DNA of 64,000 bases from Piscirickettsiaceae bacterium (lineage in GTDB: Bacteria; Pseudomonadota; Gammaproteobacteria; Nitrosococcales; Methylophagaceae): assembly GCA_013215775.1 (NCBI GenBank), contig JABSQO010000003.1, forward strand, positions 62,001-126,000, read 5' to 3'. The notes beneath the pieces are model-generated. The model was not told where the DNA came from and did not search any database. It worked only from the letters and a program-made list of their open reading frames with translations. Below are positions 19,886 through 28,948 of the stretch, one piece after another (positions within the stretch are counted from its first letter, which is position 1; every line of letters begins with the position of its first letter). Both the position numbers and the translations under genes were made by a program.

Positions 19886-21484
19886 TTACGCAATGTAAGA
19901 AGGGTCAGCTTTTGGCGAGATTGCCACCGACAAGTTGCTGCCATTCAGCACCGCATCAATTACGTCCGGCTCAACAAATCCAGGTCGGTTATAAGCGATC
20001 TTGACTGCCAACGCTTGACCTGGAGTGTGACCATCAACCGCATAAGTTGAGAAAGCCATTACCACAGAGACAGTTGATGTAATCGCAATGTCTTGTTGGT
20101 TCGCGGCACTCTCGTTTTGGAAGATAATCGCGCCAGCAGTACCAAAACTATCAGCGTGGTAGATAGTCAACGTGCCGCCAACCACCAATGTTGGGGCTGA
20201 GATAGTCAACGTCATTGCCGAAGGCCACTGGCGTGTTGTTGGAATGTTATCCACTACACGTAAGTCATTTCGTTGAGAGGCGTCGTAGTTCAATAAATAC
20301 GTTTGAAGCGTGAATACATCGCCAGAGAACGCAGTTAAGGGCCACTGTTTGTCGCCACGCATTGTCGCGCCAGCACCATCATTATTGATGTTTACCGCTT
20401 GGCGAAGTAAGTAGTTGATCTTCTCGTGAACCGTTTGGTTTGATTGGCCGTTACCCTCGACATAACCATCGAAGTTGTACGTCGGGCCATCAACAGCCCC
20501 CTCATAAACACCATCAATATCAGAGTTGTACAAAACCAATGCGTAGATGCCGCCTGCGCCTACAGTGGCGTCAGAAGCTACTAGCTTAGGATCAATACCA
20601 TTCGCTGCCGATACCGGCATGATTTCCGCATAGTCAACATTGTGTTGTTCCATTACGATAGTCTTGCCTTCTTCAGCGCAACGAGTAAACCATGCAACGC
20701 CGTTTGATTGACGATTGTCAGCACCATTCGCATCGTAGATCAAGAATAGCTGGTTTACATAGCCTTGCATTACCGCTGCCGTTGGCGCAGTTAGCTCAGA
20801 ATCAGAGGAAGGCCAGAAGTTAAACTGGTCAGTGCCAGCATTAAGCGAGCCTGAGCGCCATAAAGCGTAGATTTGACGTGCCGCACTTGTCGCGTCATCA
20901 CGAATCTCTAAGGCTGTGTCGCGAACGCCGTTAAGCGTGTCCGTGTCATGTGGCTCCCAACCGCTTAATGATGCGAGCGATTTCGCACGAGGCTCGATAG
21001 ATGTAAACGGTCGATCATATTTGTCCAAATCTAATGTGTCCCACATATCAACTAACTTAGACGCCAGAACGATACCTTGACAGCCATCGACAAAGCTCAT
21101 CGCACCTGCTTCTACAAACTGATAGGTCTTTTTAAACGCAACGATATTAATGTCCGAGCCAGCGCTTTCAGCAGTTGGTGTACCAACTAGCTCATCCACT
21201 GTAATGACTGTGGCGGTAACGCCTGTGACGGTGAATGTAATACCCTCGTTGCCCGCAATAGACGAGTGAGAGAATGTAATAACGTCGCCAACCACAATGG
21301 CTCGATTAATAACACCATTGGCATCAGCCGAGCCGGTAGTTACCCATGCGGCGGTAGCAGAGGTTATCGTCCATTCAACGCCCGAGACAAAAGCCAACGC
21401 AACATCAACGCCACCTTTATCTGCAATGTGTAAAAAGAGGTTAGAGTTTTGAATTAAACTCGCCTTTGCTGTGATCTTAGCCAT
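19886..21484 (-). CDS. Probable virion structural protein
   Basis: 532-aa ORF in structural block. Confidence 0.55.
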   Translation of the reverse strand: MAKITAKASLIQNSNLFLHIADKGGVDVALAFVSGVEWTITSATAAWVTTGSADANGVINRAIVVGDVITFSHSSIAGNEGITFTVTGVTATVITVDELVGTPTAESAGSDINIVAFKKTYQFVEAGAMSFVDGCQGIVLASKLVDMWDTLDLDKYDRPFTSIEPRAKSLASLSGWEPHDTDTLNGVRDTALEIRDDATSAARQIYALWRSGSLNAGTDQFNFWPSSDSELTAPTAAVMQGYVNQLFLIYDANGADNRQSNGVAWFTRCAEEGKTIVMEQHNVDYAEIMPVSAANGIDPKLVASDATVGAGGIYALVLYNSDIDGVYEGAVDGPTYNFDGYVEGNGQSNQTVHEKINYLLRQAVNINNDGAGATMRGDKQWPLTAFSGDVFTLQTYLLNYDASQRNDLRVVDNIPTTRQWPSAMTLTISAPTLVVGGTLTIYHADSFGTAGAIIFQNESAANQQDIAITSTVSVVMAFSTYAVDGHTPGQALAVKIAYNRPGFVEPDVIDAVLNGSNLSVAISPKADPSYIA

Positions 21485-21498
21485 TATTTAATCTCCAA

Positions 21499-22959
21499 TT
21501 AAGACATGTAAGAAGGATCTGGTTCAAGGTTGAAAAGCAATTCTTTATCTGTGGAGGAAATCACATAGTCAATTGATTGCCTTACCCATCCAGAACCACC
21601 TACGGTAATTTTTACTTTCGTGTCGCCCACATAGTTGTAGGCATAAATGTGTTGACCACCCGTGACATTTTGTACACTGGAGATTGTGTAAGAACCCTGT
21701 CTTATCCGAACCTCTACGCCATCAGGTAGATTTGTAATAGTTAGCTGTTTGCTGTTGACCACCGCTGTCGTGCCGCCGCCAGTATTTGTGTATGACGATG
21801 TGTCGCCTGTTGCGCCCGTTACGTTTATTGTCACTAAGCCAATGCTTGAGTTGTTCACATCAAACGACGAACCACCATGATTCCAGTTGTTAGCCGTGTA
21901 TGTCCCAACCACACTAATCTCAACGTCATTAACATTGTCTTGAAAGATAATGTCCGTCACCACATGCAACACGTTATCTATCAGAAGCGCACCGTCGGCG
22001 TCTGTGCTGTTTGATATGGTGTTGCTGTTGAATGTGCTTAGTCCTGGGTCAATCTGCAAGCAGCCGTCAAATACGTTGCCCGTAATAACCTGACCTGACT
22101 CAAATGTACTGTTGTCCGCTCTCGCAATCTGTTTGCCGGTCATCGTTAGACTTGCCAAAGCCACATCAGAAGCGTCAATGGTAAATGTCTGAGATCCAGC
22201 CGCGTTGTAGATGCCACCTGCAATATCAATATCGCAACCAGAACCCACATATATAAACTTGTACAGTGTTGGTGATACGTTCACATCAGCAAACGTCGCC
22301 ACATCGCCAACATCTTTAAAGTATGTAGCTGTGGCACCATTTCCTATCTGCAATGACCCAAACGCAAACTTATTGCCCTGAATCTCTTCCAGTATTCCAA
22401 ACCCACTTGCTTTATCGGCGGTCGCTATACCCGACAGCGTAATTGGATCCCCACTTGTACCACCCGTTGCAATGATTCCGTCACCATAGCGAACATAGTC
22501 AAGCCATGAGTTGATTGAGTTACGAGGTTTTGCGGTCGTGTTTTGGACAATCAAAATCGAGGTAACTGTATTTCCACCAATAGCCACACCACTGTCAGGC
22601 GTAGAGCCGCCGTAAACTACGATATTTAACCAACCACCGCCGTAACTATTTGTCGGGTCGAGATTCCACGTTGCCGTGCCGCCGCCATGAACCACGTCCA
22701 GTTGCAAGCCTGTGGTGGTTGCGTAGTACCCTGAAATTGTTGACTTGAACCATAGACGTATGTGCTCTGTGCCCAATGCAAGAGTCGCAACGGAAACGCT
22801 TACTGCATTTCTGCCATTAGCCGTTGCCGCCCATGTTTGACTGTTCGCGCCCTGCTTCTTGTCATCAGGCTCGGCTACAAACGTATCGCCCGATAAACCA
22901 GTAGAGGAATCGCAATCATTTATGGTTGTCAGATTGGCTGTGAGTGTGGGTGTTGCCAC
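21499..22959 (-). CDS. Probable beta-helix-like structural/fibre protein
   Basis: 486-aa Gly/Thr/Asn-rich ORF; shares the C-terminal ending DPSYMS/DPSYIA with the upstream-encoded neighbour. Confidence 0.5.
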   Translation of the reverse strand: MATPTLTANLTTINDCDSSTGLSGDTFVAEPDDKKQGANSQTWAATANGRNAVSVSVATLALGTEHIRLWFKSTISGYYATTTGLQLDVVHGGGTATWNLDPTNSYGGGWLNIVVYGGSTPDSGVAIGGNTVTSILIVQNTTAKPRNSINSWLDYVRYGDGIIATGGTSGDPITLSGIATADKASGFGILEEIQGNKFAFGSLQIGNGATATYFKDVGDVATFADVNVSPTLYKFIYVGSGCDIDIAGGIYNAAGSQTFTIDASDVALASLTMTGKQIARADNSTFESGQVITGNVFDGCLQIDPGLSTFNSNTISNSTDADGALLIDNVLHVVTDIIFQDNVNDVEISVVGTYTANNWNHGGSSFDVNNSSIGLVTINVTGATGDTSSYTNTGGGTTAVVNSKQLTITNLPDGVEVRIRQGSYTISSVQNVTGGQHIYAYNYVGDTKVKITVGGSGWVRQSIDYVISSTDKELLFNLEPDPSYMS

Positions 22960-22960
22960 G

Positions 22961-23302
22961 TTATGCTACCGCAGTTGCCAGACCAGTTTGATCTTCGATA
23001 ATGTTTGCCACTGCCAACTCTATTGAGCCTAGCGCGTTAATTAGGTCCATATCACCATTGCCCGCCTTGACCATTGCCGTGCCTAAGTAGTCAGGGATCG
23101 AGACCGACTCTAAACCAGCCGCCTCATCATAGTAACGAACGCCATTAACAACGCCATACATGCGATAAGACACTCGCAACAGGTACATTGCCGACTGTGC
23201 GTCATCTGCGAAAACTGGCTGCTCTATTTGAAGCGAAGCCAAATGCACCTTGTCGTATGTGACCGCTGGCGCAACTGTCGCTCCTGATACCGTTATTGAC
23301 AT
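22961..23302 (-). CDS. Hypothetical structural protein
   Basis: 113-aa ORF. Confidence 0.45.
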   Translation of the reverse strand: MSITVSGATVAPAVTYDKVHLASLQIEQPVFADDAQSAMYLLRVSYRMYGVVNGVRYYDEAAGLESVSIPDYLGTAMVKAGNGDMDLINALGSIELAVANIIEDQTGLATAVA

Positions 23303-23334
23303 ATTAAATTCCTGTATTTATTTGAGGCTTATTA

Positions 23335-23352
23335 TAGCTCACCAATGACTTA
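23335..23352 (-). promoter_or_regulatory. Operator-like site 4
   Basis: TAGCTCACCAATGACTTA; minus strand TATAAT. Confidence 0.75.
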
Positions 23353-23360
23353 CTTTCCAT

Positions 23361-23801
23361 TTATAAATCAACACGCTCCAAGTATGGCGAAAGCAAAAGT
23401 TTGCTAGGTGATAGCGTCGCAATATCTACATCGGGGTTTAACAAAGGCTTTCCCGCTTGTGCAAATGCCCAGGCAATAAACTCCGAACAGAACCAACTGT
23501 TCTTGTCCTGAATGTCTTTGCGCAAAATAAAACCCAAAACACCTTTAAAGTCGTACCCGCTTCCCAACTTTGTCATCGCTGTGCTTACGATATAAGGATC
23601 GTCAGTATCAACCGTATAACGCTCCACTCTATCGTAGTCATCTGCATCGAAGTCTCTGATGGCAACACCATTCTTCCAACTCGCGCCCAATAGACGACCG
23701 TCCTTCATCACAATGTCTACGTGACTGGCCCACGACCATGTTCTGAATTGAACCAACTTTGAAATTAAACCCTTTGTGCTCGAAAATTGTAGAGTAATCA
23801 T
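23361..23801 (-). CDS. NlpC/P60-like (permuted papain fold) protein
   Basis: SHVDIVMKDG (His) and SWFCSEFIAWAF (Cys) motifs in permuted order. Confidence 0.65.
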   Translation of the reverse strand: MITLQFSSTKGLISKLVQFRTWSWASHVDIVMKDGRLLGASWKNGVAIRDFDADDYDRVERYTVDTDDPYIVSTAMTKLGSGYDFKGVLGFILRKDIQDKNSWFCSEFIAWAFAQAGKPLLNPDVDIATLSPSKLLLSPYLERVDL

Positions 23802-24208
23802 TTTGGAATGTCGTCCGCTGTTATTTCACCACCGAAATATACCTTTCCCGCAAACAACAACGCGGAAGCTATACCCATAAACAATGCTAATGCCCCGCCA
23901 CTAACGACTTTCAACCTCACTGCCGTCCAGAAGTCAGCTTGGCATTTTTCCTTCTCCTGAAGGCGCTTAATGTACTCGTGGTCTTGATTGTGTGTTTCGT
24001 TTGGAATGTCTTCAATTCTTCGCTTCATTTCTGACAAGGTTTCTTGAATGTTGCCTTGAATACTTTCCTCAATCTTCATGTGATTTTCTAGGGCGGCGGT
24101 CAACTCGTCTTGACGCTCACCCTGTTCTTTTTGCACCGCTTCAAATATGCCAAGTCTCTTTGACGTTTCTATTACTATTCCAAGAATTTCCGACTCTTTT
24201 GATGACAT
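23798..24208 (-). CDS. Coiled-coil protein with one C-terminal transmembrane helix
   Basis: VVSGGALALFMGIASALLFAG hydrophobic segment after a charged coiled-coil-like region. Confidence 0.55.
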   Translation of the reverse strand: MSSKESEILGIVIETSKRLGIFEAVQKEQGERQDELTAALENHMKIEESIQGNIQETLSEMKRRIEDIPNETHNQDHEYIKRLQEKEKCQADFWTAVRLKVVSGGALALFMGIASALLFAGKVYFGGEITADDIPK

Positions 24209-24243
24209 GACAGTTCCTTACGGGATAAATGATCGGTATATTA

Positions 24244-24261
24244 TAAGTCAGTTGTGACTTA
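24244..24261 (-). promoter_or_regulatory. Operator-like site 5
   Basis: TAAGTCAGTTGTGACTTA; minus strand TGGTAA-17-TATAAT. Confidence 0.8.
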
Positions 24262-24275
24262 CTTACCATATAAGG

Positions 24276-25568
24276 CTAATGACCTCTTAGGATGCTTTCA
24301 TGCTCTTCACGGTGATACCACTTGCCTCCAGACACACAAAAATCTGTCACAGAAATGTAATCCCATGCCGTTCCTTTCGTTTGAATGTCGATGTTTGCGA
24401 TCCCAAACCCGTTGTGCCACTTCTCACCTTCACAGTAACTTGCTGACCGCTTGTGACCGCAGCCGAGCTGATGCCATTCGTATGCGCCAAACACGGGTGA
24501 AAACATAGGCCAAACTTGATGTTGATGGTGATGCCCATTCGCGCCTGGCAAACCCCAGCTTCTTGCGTGTGGAAAATGGTGAAACAACAATGTGTCCCAA
24601 TAAATCTTGTAGTTGTTCTGCAACTGCTTATTGAACTCACCCTTGGTGAACGTAGCCAAGTTTGCTTTGGCAATATAGTTGATCTCGAACTCTTCTAAAC
24701 CCAACAGCTTGCCAACAGTGAAACCATGCAAGTCCGACAGCACAGCTCTCAATGCCGGTGTTGCATCTGTAAGCGCCCTCAATAGACGTGCTTCGTGATT
24801 GCCCTCGATGAAGTCAATTTGGCAGTCAGGGCAAACCTCTCTCAATGGTCGGAAGATACGCTCATGGACAAACTTGATTCGACCCACTACATCCCACTCA
24901 CGCGGATCGACGCCGTATTTCCCGAACTCAGGTAAGTCAAAAATGTCGCCATTGAATACAATCAAATCCGGTTGGAGTCGCTTGGCGGTATCCAAGAACA
25001 CTCTTAAAAAGAACTCGTCTATCTCAACGTCATGCAAGTCTGAGACAACCAAGACCGTCTTAAATCGACTGTCGTTCTCTCTAATGTACATACTGCCCCA
25101 ATCGGCTCTCTCGATGTTTAAGGCGCGGTAATGATCAATAGAGGCGTGCTTGGCGATGCTTCTTTCCAGCGCGTGTTGATGTCGCGTCAGTTTTATACCA
25201 GCCTGGCGTTTGAACTCCTCAAATGTGCCGAAGTATCTATTCCATGTTGATTCTGAAATTTGCGAGTACACTCGAAAGAAGTTTCTACTAACCACCTTGT
25301 CTGGATCAATCTCAGAAATGCGGACCAACTCTGCAATACACTCTTCTGCGCCCCACTTTTCCATAAACTTGCCTTCGTCTTCCGACATTGGCACGAGCGC
25401 TCGACTGATTAACTTTGGAACATCTTCGCCATTTTTATAACGCTTGCGAATCTTGTTTGCTTTAATCTGCACTGTTCTTGGCACGATTCCTAACTTCTCA
25501 GCTACATCGGCGTTCTTTGGGTAGTCTTTAAGGTTGTTGTACACTTCTGCAAATTTATTAAAATCCAT
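24276..25568 (-). CDS. HTH domain + calcineurin-like metallophosphoesterase
   Basis: N-term NADVAEKLGIVPRTVQIKANKIRKRY; VVSDLHD, FNGDIFD, EGNHEARLL, HHFPH, NGHHHQHQ metal-site motifs. Confidence 0.8.
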   Translation of the reverse strand: MDFNKFAEVYNNLKDYPKNADVAEKLGIVPRTVQIKANKIRKRYKNGEDVPKLISRALVPMSEDEGKFMEKWGAEECIAELVRISEIDPDKVVSRNFFRVYSQISESTWNRYFGTFEEFKRQAGIKLTRHQHALERSIAKHASIDHYRALNIERADWGSMYIRENDSRFKTVLVVSDLHDVEIDEFFLRVFLDTAKRLQPDLIVFNGDIFDLPEFGKYGVDPREWDVVGRIKFVHERIFRPLREVCPDCQIDFIEGNHEARLLRALTDATPALRAVLSDLHGFTVGKLLGLEEFEINYIAKANLATFTKGEFNKQLQNNYKIYWDTLLFHHFPHARSWGLPGANGHHHQHQVWPMFSPVFGAYEWHQLGCGHKRSASYCEGEKWHNGFGIANIDIQTKGTAWDYISVTDFCVSGGKWYHREEHESILRGH

Positions 25569-25574
25569 AGTTCT

Positions 25575-26150
25575 CTACTTGTTATTGTTAATCCAGCCAA
25601 TCAATGCGTCATGCTGTGCCGCTAGTTCGTTGTACTGTTCGGCGCATTGGATGTGGGACTCAACTTCTGCTCGCTGTGAATGAGTGGAAGTGGTTTTGAG
25701 TATTGAGTTAGGCTGGTCGGTGGTTTCGGACAAGCTAACGACCTCGGCATTGAAGGGCTGCCTTGCAGTGTTGAGCAACCCGACAGCACCGATAGAATAA
25801 TTGCAAGCGCCAGTACCTTCTTCTGGGACATACTTGATAATCTCCTTAGTTATGATTTTTACTTTGTCTTTGATGAGCCTTATTTTTTGGATCTCTTCCT
25901 CAAAATACTTCTGATCTAACGCCCTTAGCTTCTCGCTATCGCGGGCTATCTGAATAACAGCTTCTCTTTGATCAATCAGAGCGTCTGACAGTCTGTCTGA
26001 CAGCTCCGCTTTGTGAAATACGTGTGATGTATACGCCGCGACTGCTGAACCGCTTAGGAACGCAATAAGAGCTATCGCAGGAATAGTTGAGAAATTCTTT
26101 AAAAATGGCAAAAATCGTAGAAACTTAAGAAAATTGAAAATACTTAGCAT
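25575..26150 (-). CDS. Rz-like inner-membrane spanin
   Basis: N-terminal TM, charged coiled coil, nested lipoprotein gene in another frame. Confidence 0.75.
   Translation of the reverse strand: MLSIFNFLKFLRFLPFLKNFSTIPAIALIAFLSGSAVAAYTSHVFHKAELSDRLSDALIDQREAVIQIARDSEKLRALDQKYFEEEIQKIRLIKDKVKIITKEIIKYVPEEGTGACNYSIGAVGLLNTARQPFNAEVVSLSETTDQPNSILKTTSTHSQRAEVESHIQCAEQYNELAAQHDALIGWINNNK
25622..25831 (-). CDS. Rz1-like outer-membrane spanin lipoprotein, fully nested in Rz
   Basis: MSQKKVLALAIILSVLSGCSTLQG lipobox and Pro-rich remainder. Confidence 0.8.
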   Translation of the reverse strand: MSQKKVLALAIILSVLSGCSTLQGSPSMPRSLACPKPPTSLTQYSKPLPLIHSEQKLSPTSNAPNSTTN

Positions 26151-26329
26151 TACCACTTTTTCTCAACTACGTTGCCGGTCACATACGTGCCGTAAAATAT
26201 GATGACTGAGCTACTCCAGACATCGCCTGTAATTTTGCTCATCATCAAAAGAAAGGTTGCTGTGACAAATGCTCCGACAAACGCCCACCACTTTCTCGAT
26301 TGAAGTTTCGGCCCTAATGCCTCAGACAT
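26150..26329 (-). CDS. Small holin-like membrane protein (below ORF-track length cutoff)
   Basis: MSEALGPKLQSRKWWAFVGAFVTATFLLMMSKITGDVWSSSVIIFYGTYVTGNVVEKKW; TAATG overlap with Rz; between endolysin and Rz. Confidence 0.7.
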   Translation of the reverse strand: MSEALGPKLQSRKWWAFVGAFVTATFLLMMSKITGDVWSSSVIIFYGTYVTGNVVEKKW

Positions 26330-26789
26330 TGTGAATACCTCTTGAATAAACCAGTTGACCCGCCTTTTTCGATGCGGTTAGCGACTCCAGCCTGCTTTCG
26401 ACCTCCATGAGACCGATGTGAACCCAGCGACCGTGTTCTTGAATAATTTGCTTGTAGCCGAGTGGCTTCATTTCGTCTTCGATAAACTTCGCCAATTGGT
26501 ATGGCGTTAGGTGCGAGCAAGTAATGTCGGCAGCCAAGCCCCGCATGTGGTCCGAATCTTTAGAACCGCCAAGCTCTGTGTTTAAATCGAAGCATCTAAA
26601 GCCAGAGCTAACTCTAATAAGAACATTCGTGCCGAATCGCGCCGACAACTCCATCTTTAGCGCCTGGAGAAACCAAGACATTTTTTGAAGATTGTCGTTA
26701 TCTAGTTTTGAGGGGGTGTTGTCGATACCGGCTAACTTGGCCGTGTTTGAGTGAATTAACTCATCTCTCGTAAAGTTAGGTGCAAACAT
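26322..26789 (-). CDS. Endolysin, peptidase M15-like
   Basis: RVSSGFRCFDLNTELGGSKDSDHMRGLAADI ... WVHIGL. Confidence 0.9.
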   Translation of the reverse strand: MFAPNFTRDELIHSNTAKLAGIDNTPSKLDNDNLQKMSWFLQALKMELSARFGTNVLIRVSSGFRCFDLNTELGGSKDSDHMRGLAADITCSHLTPYQLAKFIEDEMKPLGYKQIIQEHGRWVHIGLMEVESRLESLTASKKAGQLVYSRGIHNV

Positions 26790-26869
26790 AGAACGCCTCT
26801 TATTTTCAACAAAACCGAGACGTTCTCTTGCTTGGCTGTAAGTATCCTATCAAATCAGTGACTTAAAGT

Positions 26870-26887
26870 AAAGTCACCGGTGACTTA
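26870..26887 (-). promoter_or_regulatory. Operator-like site 6
   Basis: AAAGTCACCGGTGACTTA, with an extra half-site CAGTGACTTA adjacent. Confidence 0.75.
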
Positions 26888-27496
26888 TTTAGTCGCGCAA
26901 AGCAATCCAGAAATCGTTCTTGCTATGTTGTCCGATCTATAGATGTCACCTATTACAGCAACGCCGTCAGCACCCGCATCCATCACACTGCTAACATTGC
27001 TCGTTGTGATCCCACCAATGGCCACCAACGGCTTGTCGGTCATCGCTCGCAATCGTTTGATCTCGTCAAGACCCCACAGATTGTCTGCATCCGCTTTTGT
27101 CACTGTTTTAAATATTGGCCCAATACCAAAGTAATCAATGTCTTCACCGACAGCCGAACTATATTGATCTGGGCGGTCTAGCGTTAAGCCAATTGCGACC
27201 CTTCTTGGCAACATCTTGCGAGCAATGTTAAAAGGCACATCTCTTTGACCTATGTGAAGCGCGTCAGCGTCAATTGCCAGAGCTACGTCCAGTCTATTAT
27301 TTACTATCATGGACACGTCGTTGTCTGCCGTTAGCTTTCTAATCTTCTCTGCCGTGCTGTATAGCGTTAAATCTGTGCAATTGCCCCAGCTAAACTGAAT
27401 GGCCTTACAACCCGCCTCTATTGATTCCGCCACCACCTCGTACAACCTATGCGTCTCGTCTCGTGAGTAGTTCGTTATAAGTTGTAGGCGAATCAC
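26885..27496 (-). CDS. thiE: Thiamine-phosphate synthase-like protein
   Basis: IVNNRLDVALAIDADALHIGQRDVP, DYFGIGPIFKTVTKAD, PLVAIGGITTSN, GADGVAVIGDIY. Confidence 0.88.
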   Translation of the reverse strand: MIRLQLITNYSRDETHRLYEVVAESIEAGCKAIQFSWGNCTDLTLYSTAEKIRKLTADNDVSMIVNNRLDVALAIDADALHIGQRDVPFNIARKMLPRRVAIGLTLDRPDQYSSAVGEDIDYFGIGPIFKTVTKADADNLWGLDEIKRLRAMTDKPLVAIGGITTSNVSSVMDAGADGVAVIGDIYRSDNIARTISGLLCATK

Positions 27497-27498
27497 AA

Positions 27499-28014
27499 CT
27501 AAACAGCTTTAAAGTTAGTCAGCATCGCGCCATTACTACCAGCGATAACAGACACGCTGTCAACACTCTCAATGGACAAAATACTGTGTTGGGCGTGCTC
27601 TGTTCCGTTCACAATCACGCTGCCTTCAGCAATGAATATTTTACTGCCCAAAGCTGCTGTCAATTCAAGAGATTCACTCGATGAAAGATCGTGGATTGTT
27701 CCGGTCCATTCAGTTTGCAAGTCTGGATCTGTAATGCAGTAAAACTCAAGTGGTTCGTTGGCAATTAAAATAGCCTGTCTCGCCTGGTAATCTAAAACAT
27801 CAACAAACCCTACTTGCTGACCACGACCAAATGCGCCGGTAACAGTTGCGTCTATATTTAATAACTTCAATGAGCCAGTTGATAAGAAATGCACTCCGCC
27901 AGACCGATCAAGCATAGTTGCTGGATTAAACACATCACCCTTGCCGCCGGCTGTGCTCTTAGAAATGTGTAAGTTACCGCTGTGGTATATCTTTTTAGTA
28001 AGCCATTTGGGCAT
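27499..28014 (-). CDS. Hypothetical, cupin-like
   Basis: Start placed at MPKWLTKKIYHSG so that it abuts the upstream stop. Confidence 0.45.
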   Translation of the reverse strand: MPKWLTKKIYHSGNLHISKSTAGGKGDVFNPATMLDRSGGVHFLSTGSLKLLNIDATVTGAFGRGQQVGFVDVLDYQARQAILIANEPLEFYCITDPDLQTEWTGTIHDLSSSESLELTAALGSKIFIAEGSVIVNGTEHAQHSILSIESVDSVSVIAGSNGAMLTNFKAV

Positions 28015-28370
28015 TAGATTATCACCTCGCCAATGCCCGTTACTTCCGACTCCGTAACGGCGGGCCATTCCGCGCCAAACATTGCGGTTAGCGTTTCAGG
28101 CATGGCTTCATCCCGTGTATCGAGTTCCGTATTCCATTCATTTTGAGCGCGTGGTGAGGCGTTGATAATATGCTGCCGCATTTCAATCTTAACGTCATCA
28201 ATGGTTTTGGAACCACTTACAAACTCTTTCAACAAGCTCCTTTCTACACTGAGTTGTTGGATAATGTGTGGCTTTAATTTCAAAGCATTGTTAGTTGCGG
28301 TGTAAGTCACACTCATTGTACTTTTAGTCAAACTATATCCATTAACCACAAATGTAAATTCTATAAACAT
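28014..28370 (-). CDS. Hypothetical phage protein
   Basis: 118-aa ORF in fibre operon. Confidence 0.5.
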   Translation of the reverse strand: MFIEFTFVVNGYSLTKSTMSVTYTATNNALKLKPHIIQQLSVERSLLKEFVSGSKTIDDVKIEMRQHIINASPRAQNEWNTELDTRDEAMPETLTAMFGAEWPAVTESEVTGIGEVII

Positions 28371-28381
28371 TCTTTCTCTTC

Positions 28382-28948
28382 CTATTCATTAATAGTTACT
28401 GTACGTGTTCCTGTGCCGTCCCATGTAGGCCATGCTGTAGTTACAGAGCCGTCTATAAGCCAAGTAAATATGCCGAGTGTAACGCTAGCATTGGACGCCA
28501 ATAGATTTCCACCACCCTCCACATCTATGCTTGTAAAAAGCGATGCGGTTGGATACCCACTGCCATCCTCACCGAACTGTAGTTTAAAATTAGTAGAGCC
28601 GTTGCTCTTAATAGTTAATCGGGTAACATTGGCAGATAAAATAGGATAACCTAGATAGCTTGTTGGACTTCTTGAACCTGTTAGTGGACTCCAGGTATAC
28701 CCATCTATTTGAGTGTTGCCATTAATATCCGTCCCTTCCGTTACCGTTAAGACAAAAGCACTAGAAGCCGCCGCACCATAGAAGTCACTCATTTTTATTG
28801 CGCCACTGAGCGGGACAGCTATATTACCTGCGTTATCTGGCACATAAATACCGCCACGATAATACTCACTTATGCTGATAGGGTTACTGCCGCCAAATTC
28901 AGTTTGAAGATCGCCCTTGCTTATTGGACCGGAGCTTTGAATAGCCAT
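28382..28948 (-). CDS. Probable tail-fibre-associated protein
   Basis: MAIQSSGPISKGDLQTEFGGSNPISISEYYRGG start typical of phage fibre/structural proteins. Confidence 0.6.
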   Translation of the reverse strand: MAIQSSGPISKGDLQTEFGGSNPISISEYYRGGIYVPDNAGNIAVPLSGAIKMSDFYGAAASSAFVLTVTEGTDINGNTQIDGYTWSPLTGSRSPTSYLGYPILSANVTRLTIKSNGSTNFKLQFGEDGSGYPTASLFTSIDVEGGGNLLASNASVTLGIFTWLIDGSVTTAWPTWDGTGTRTVTINE

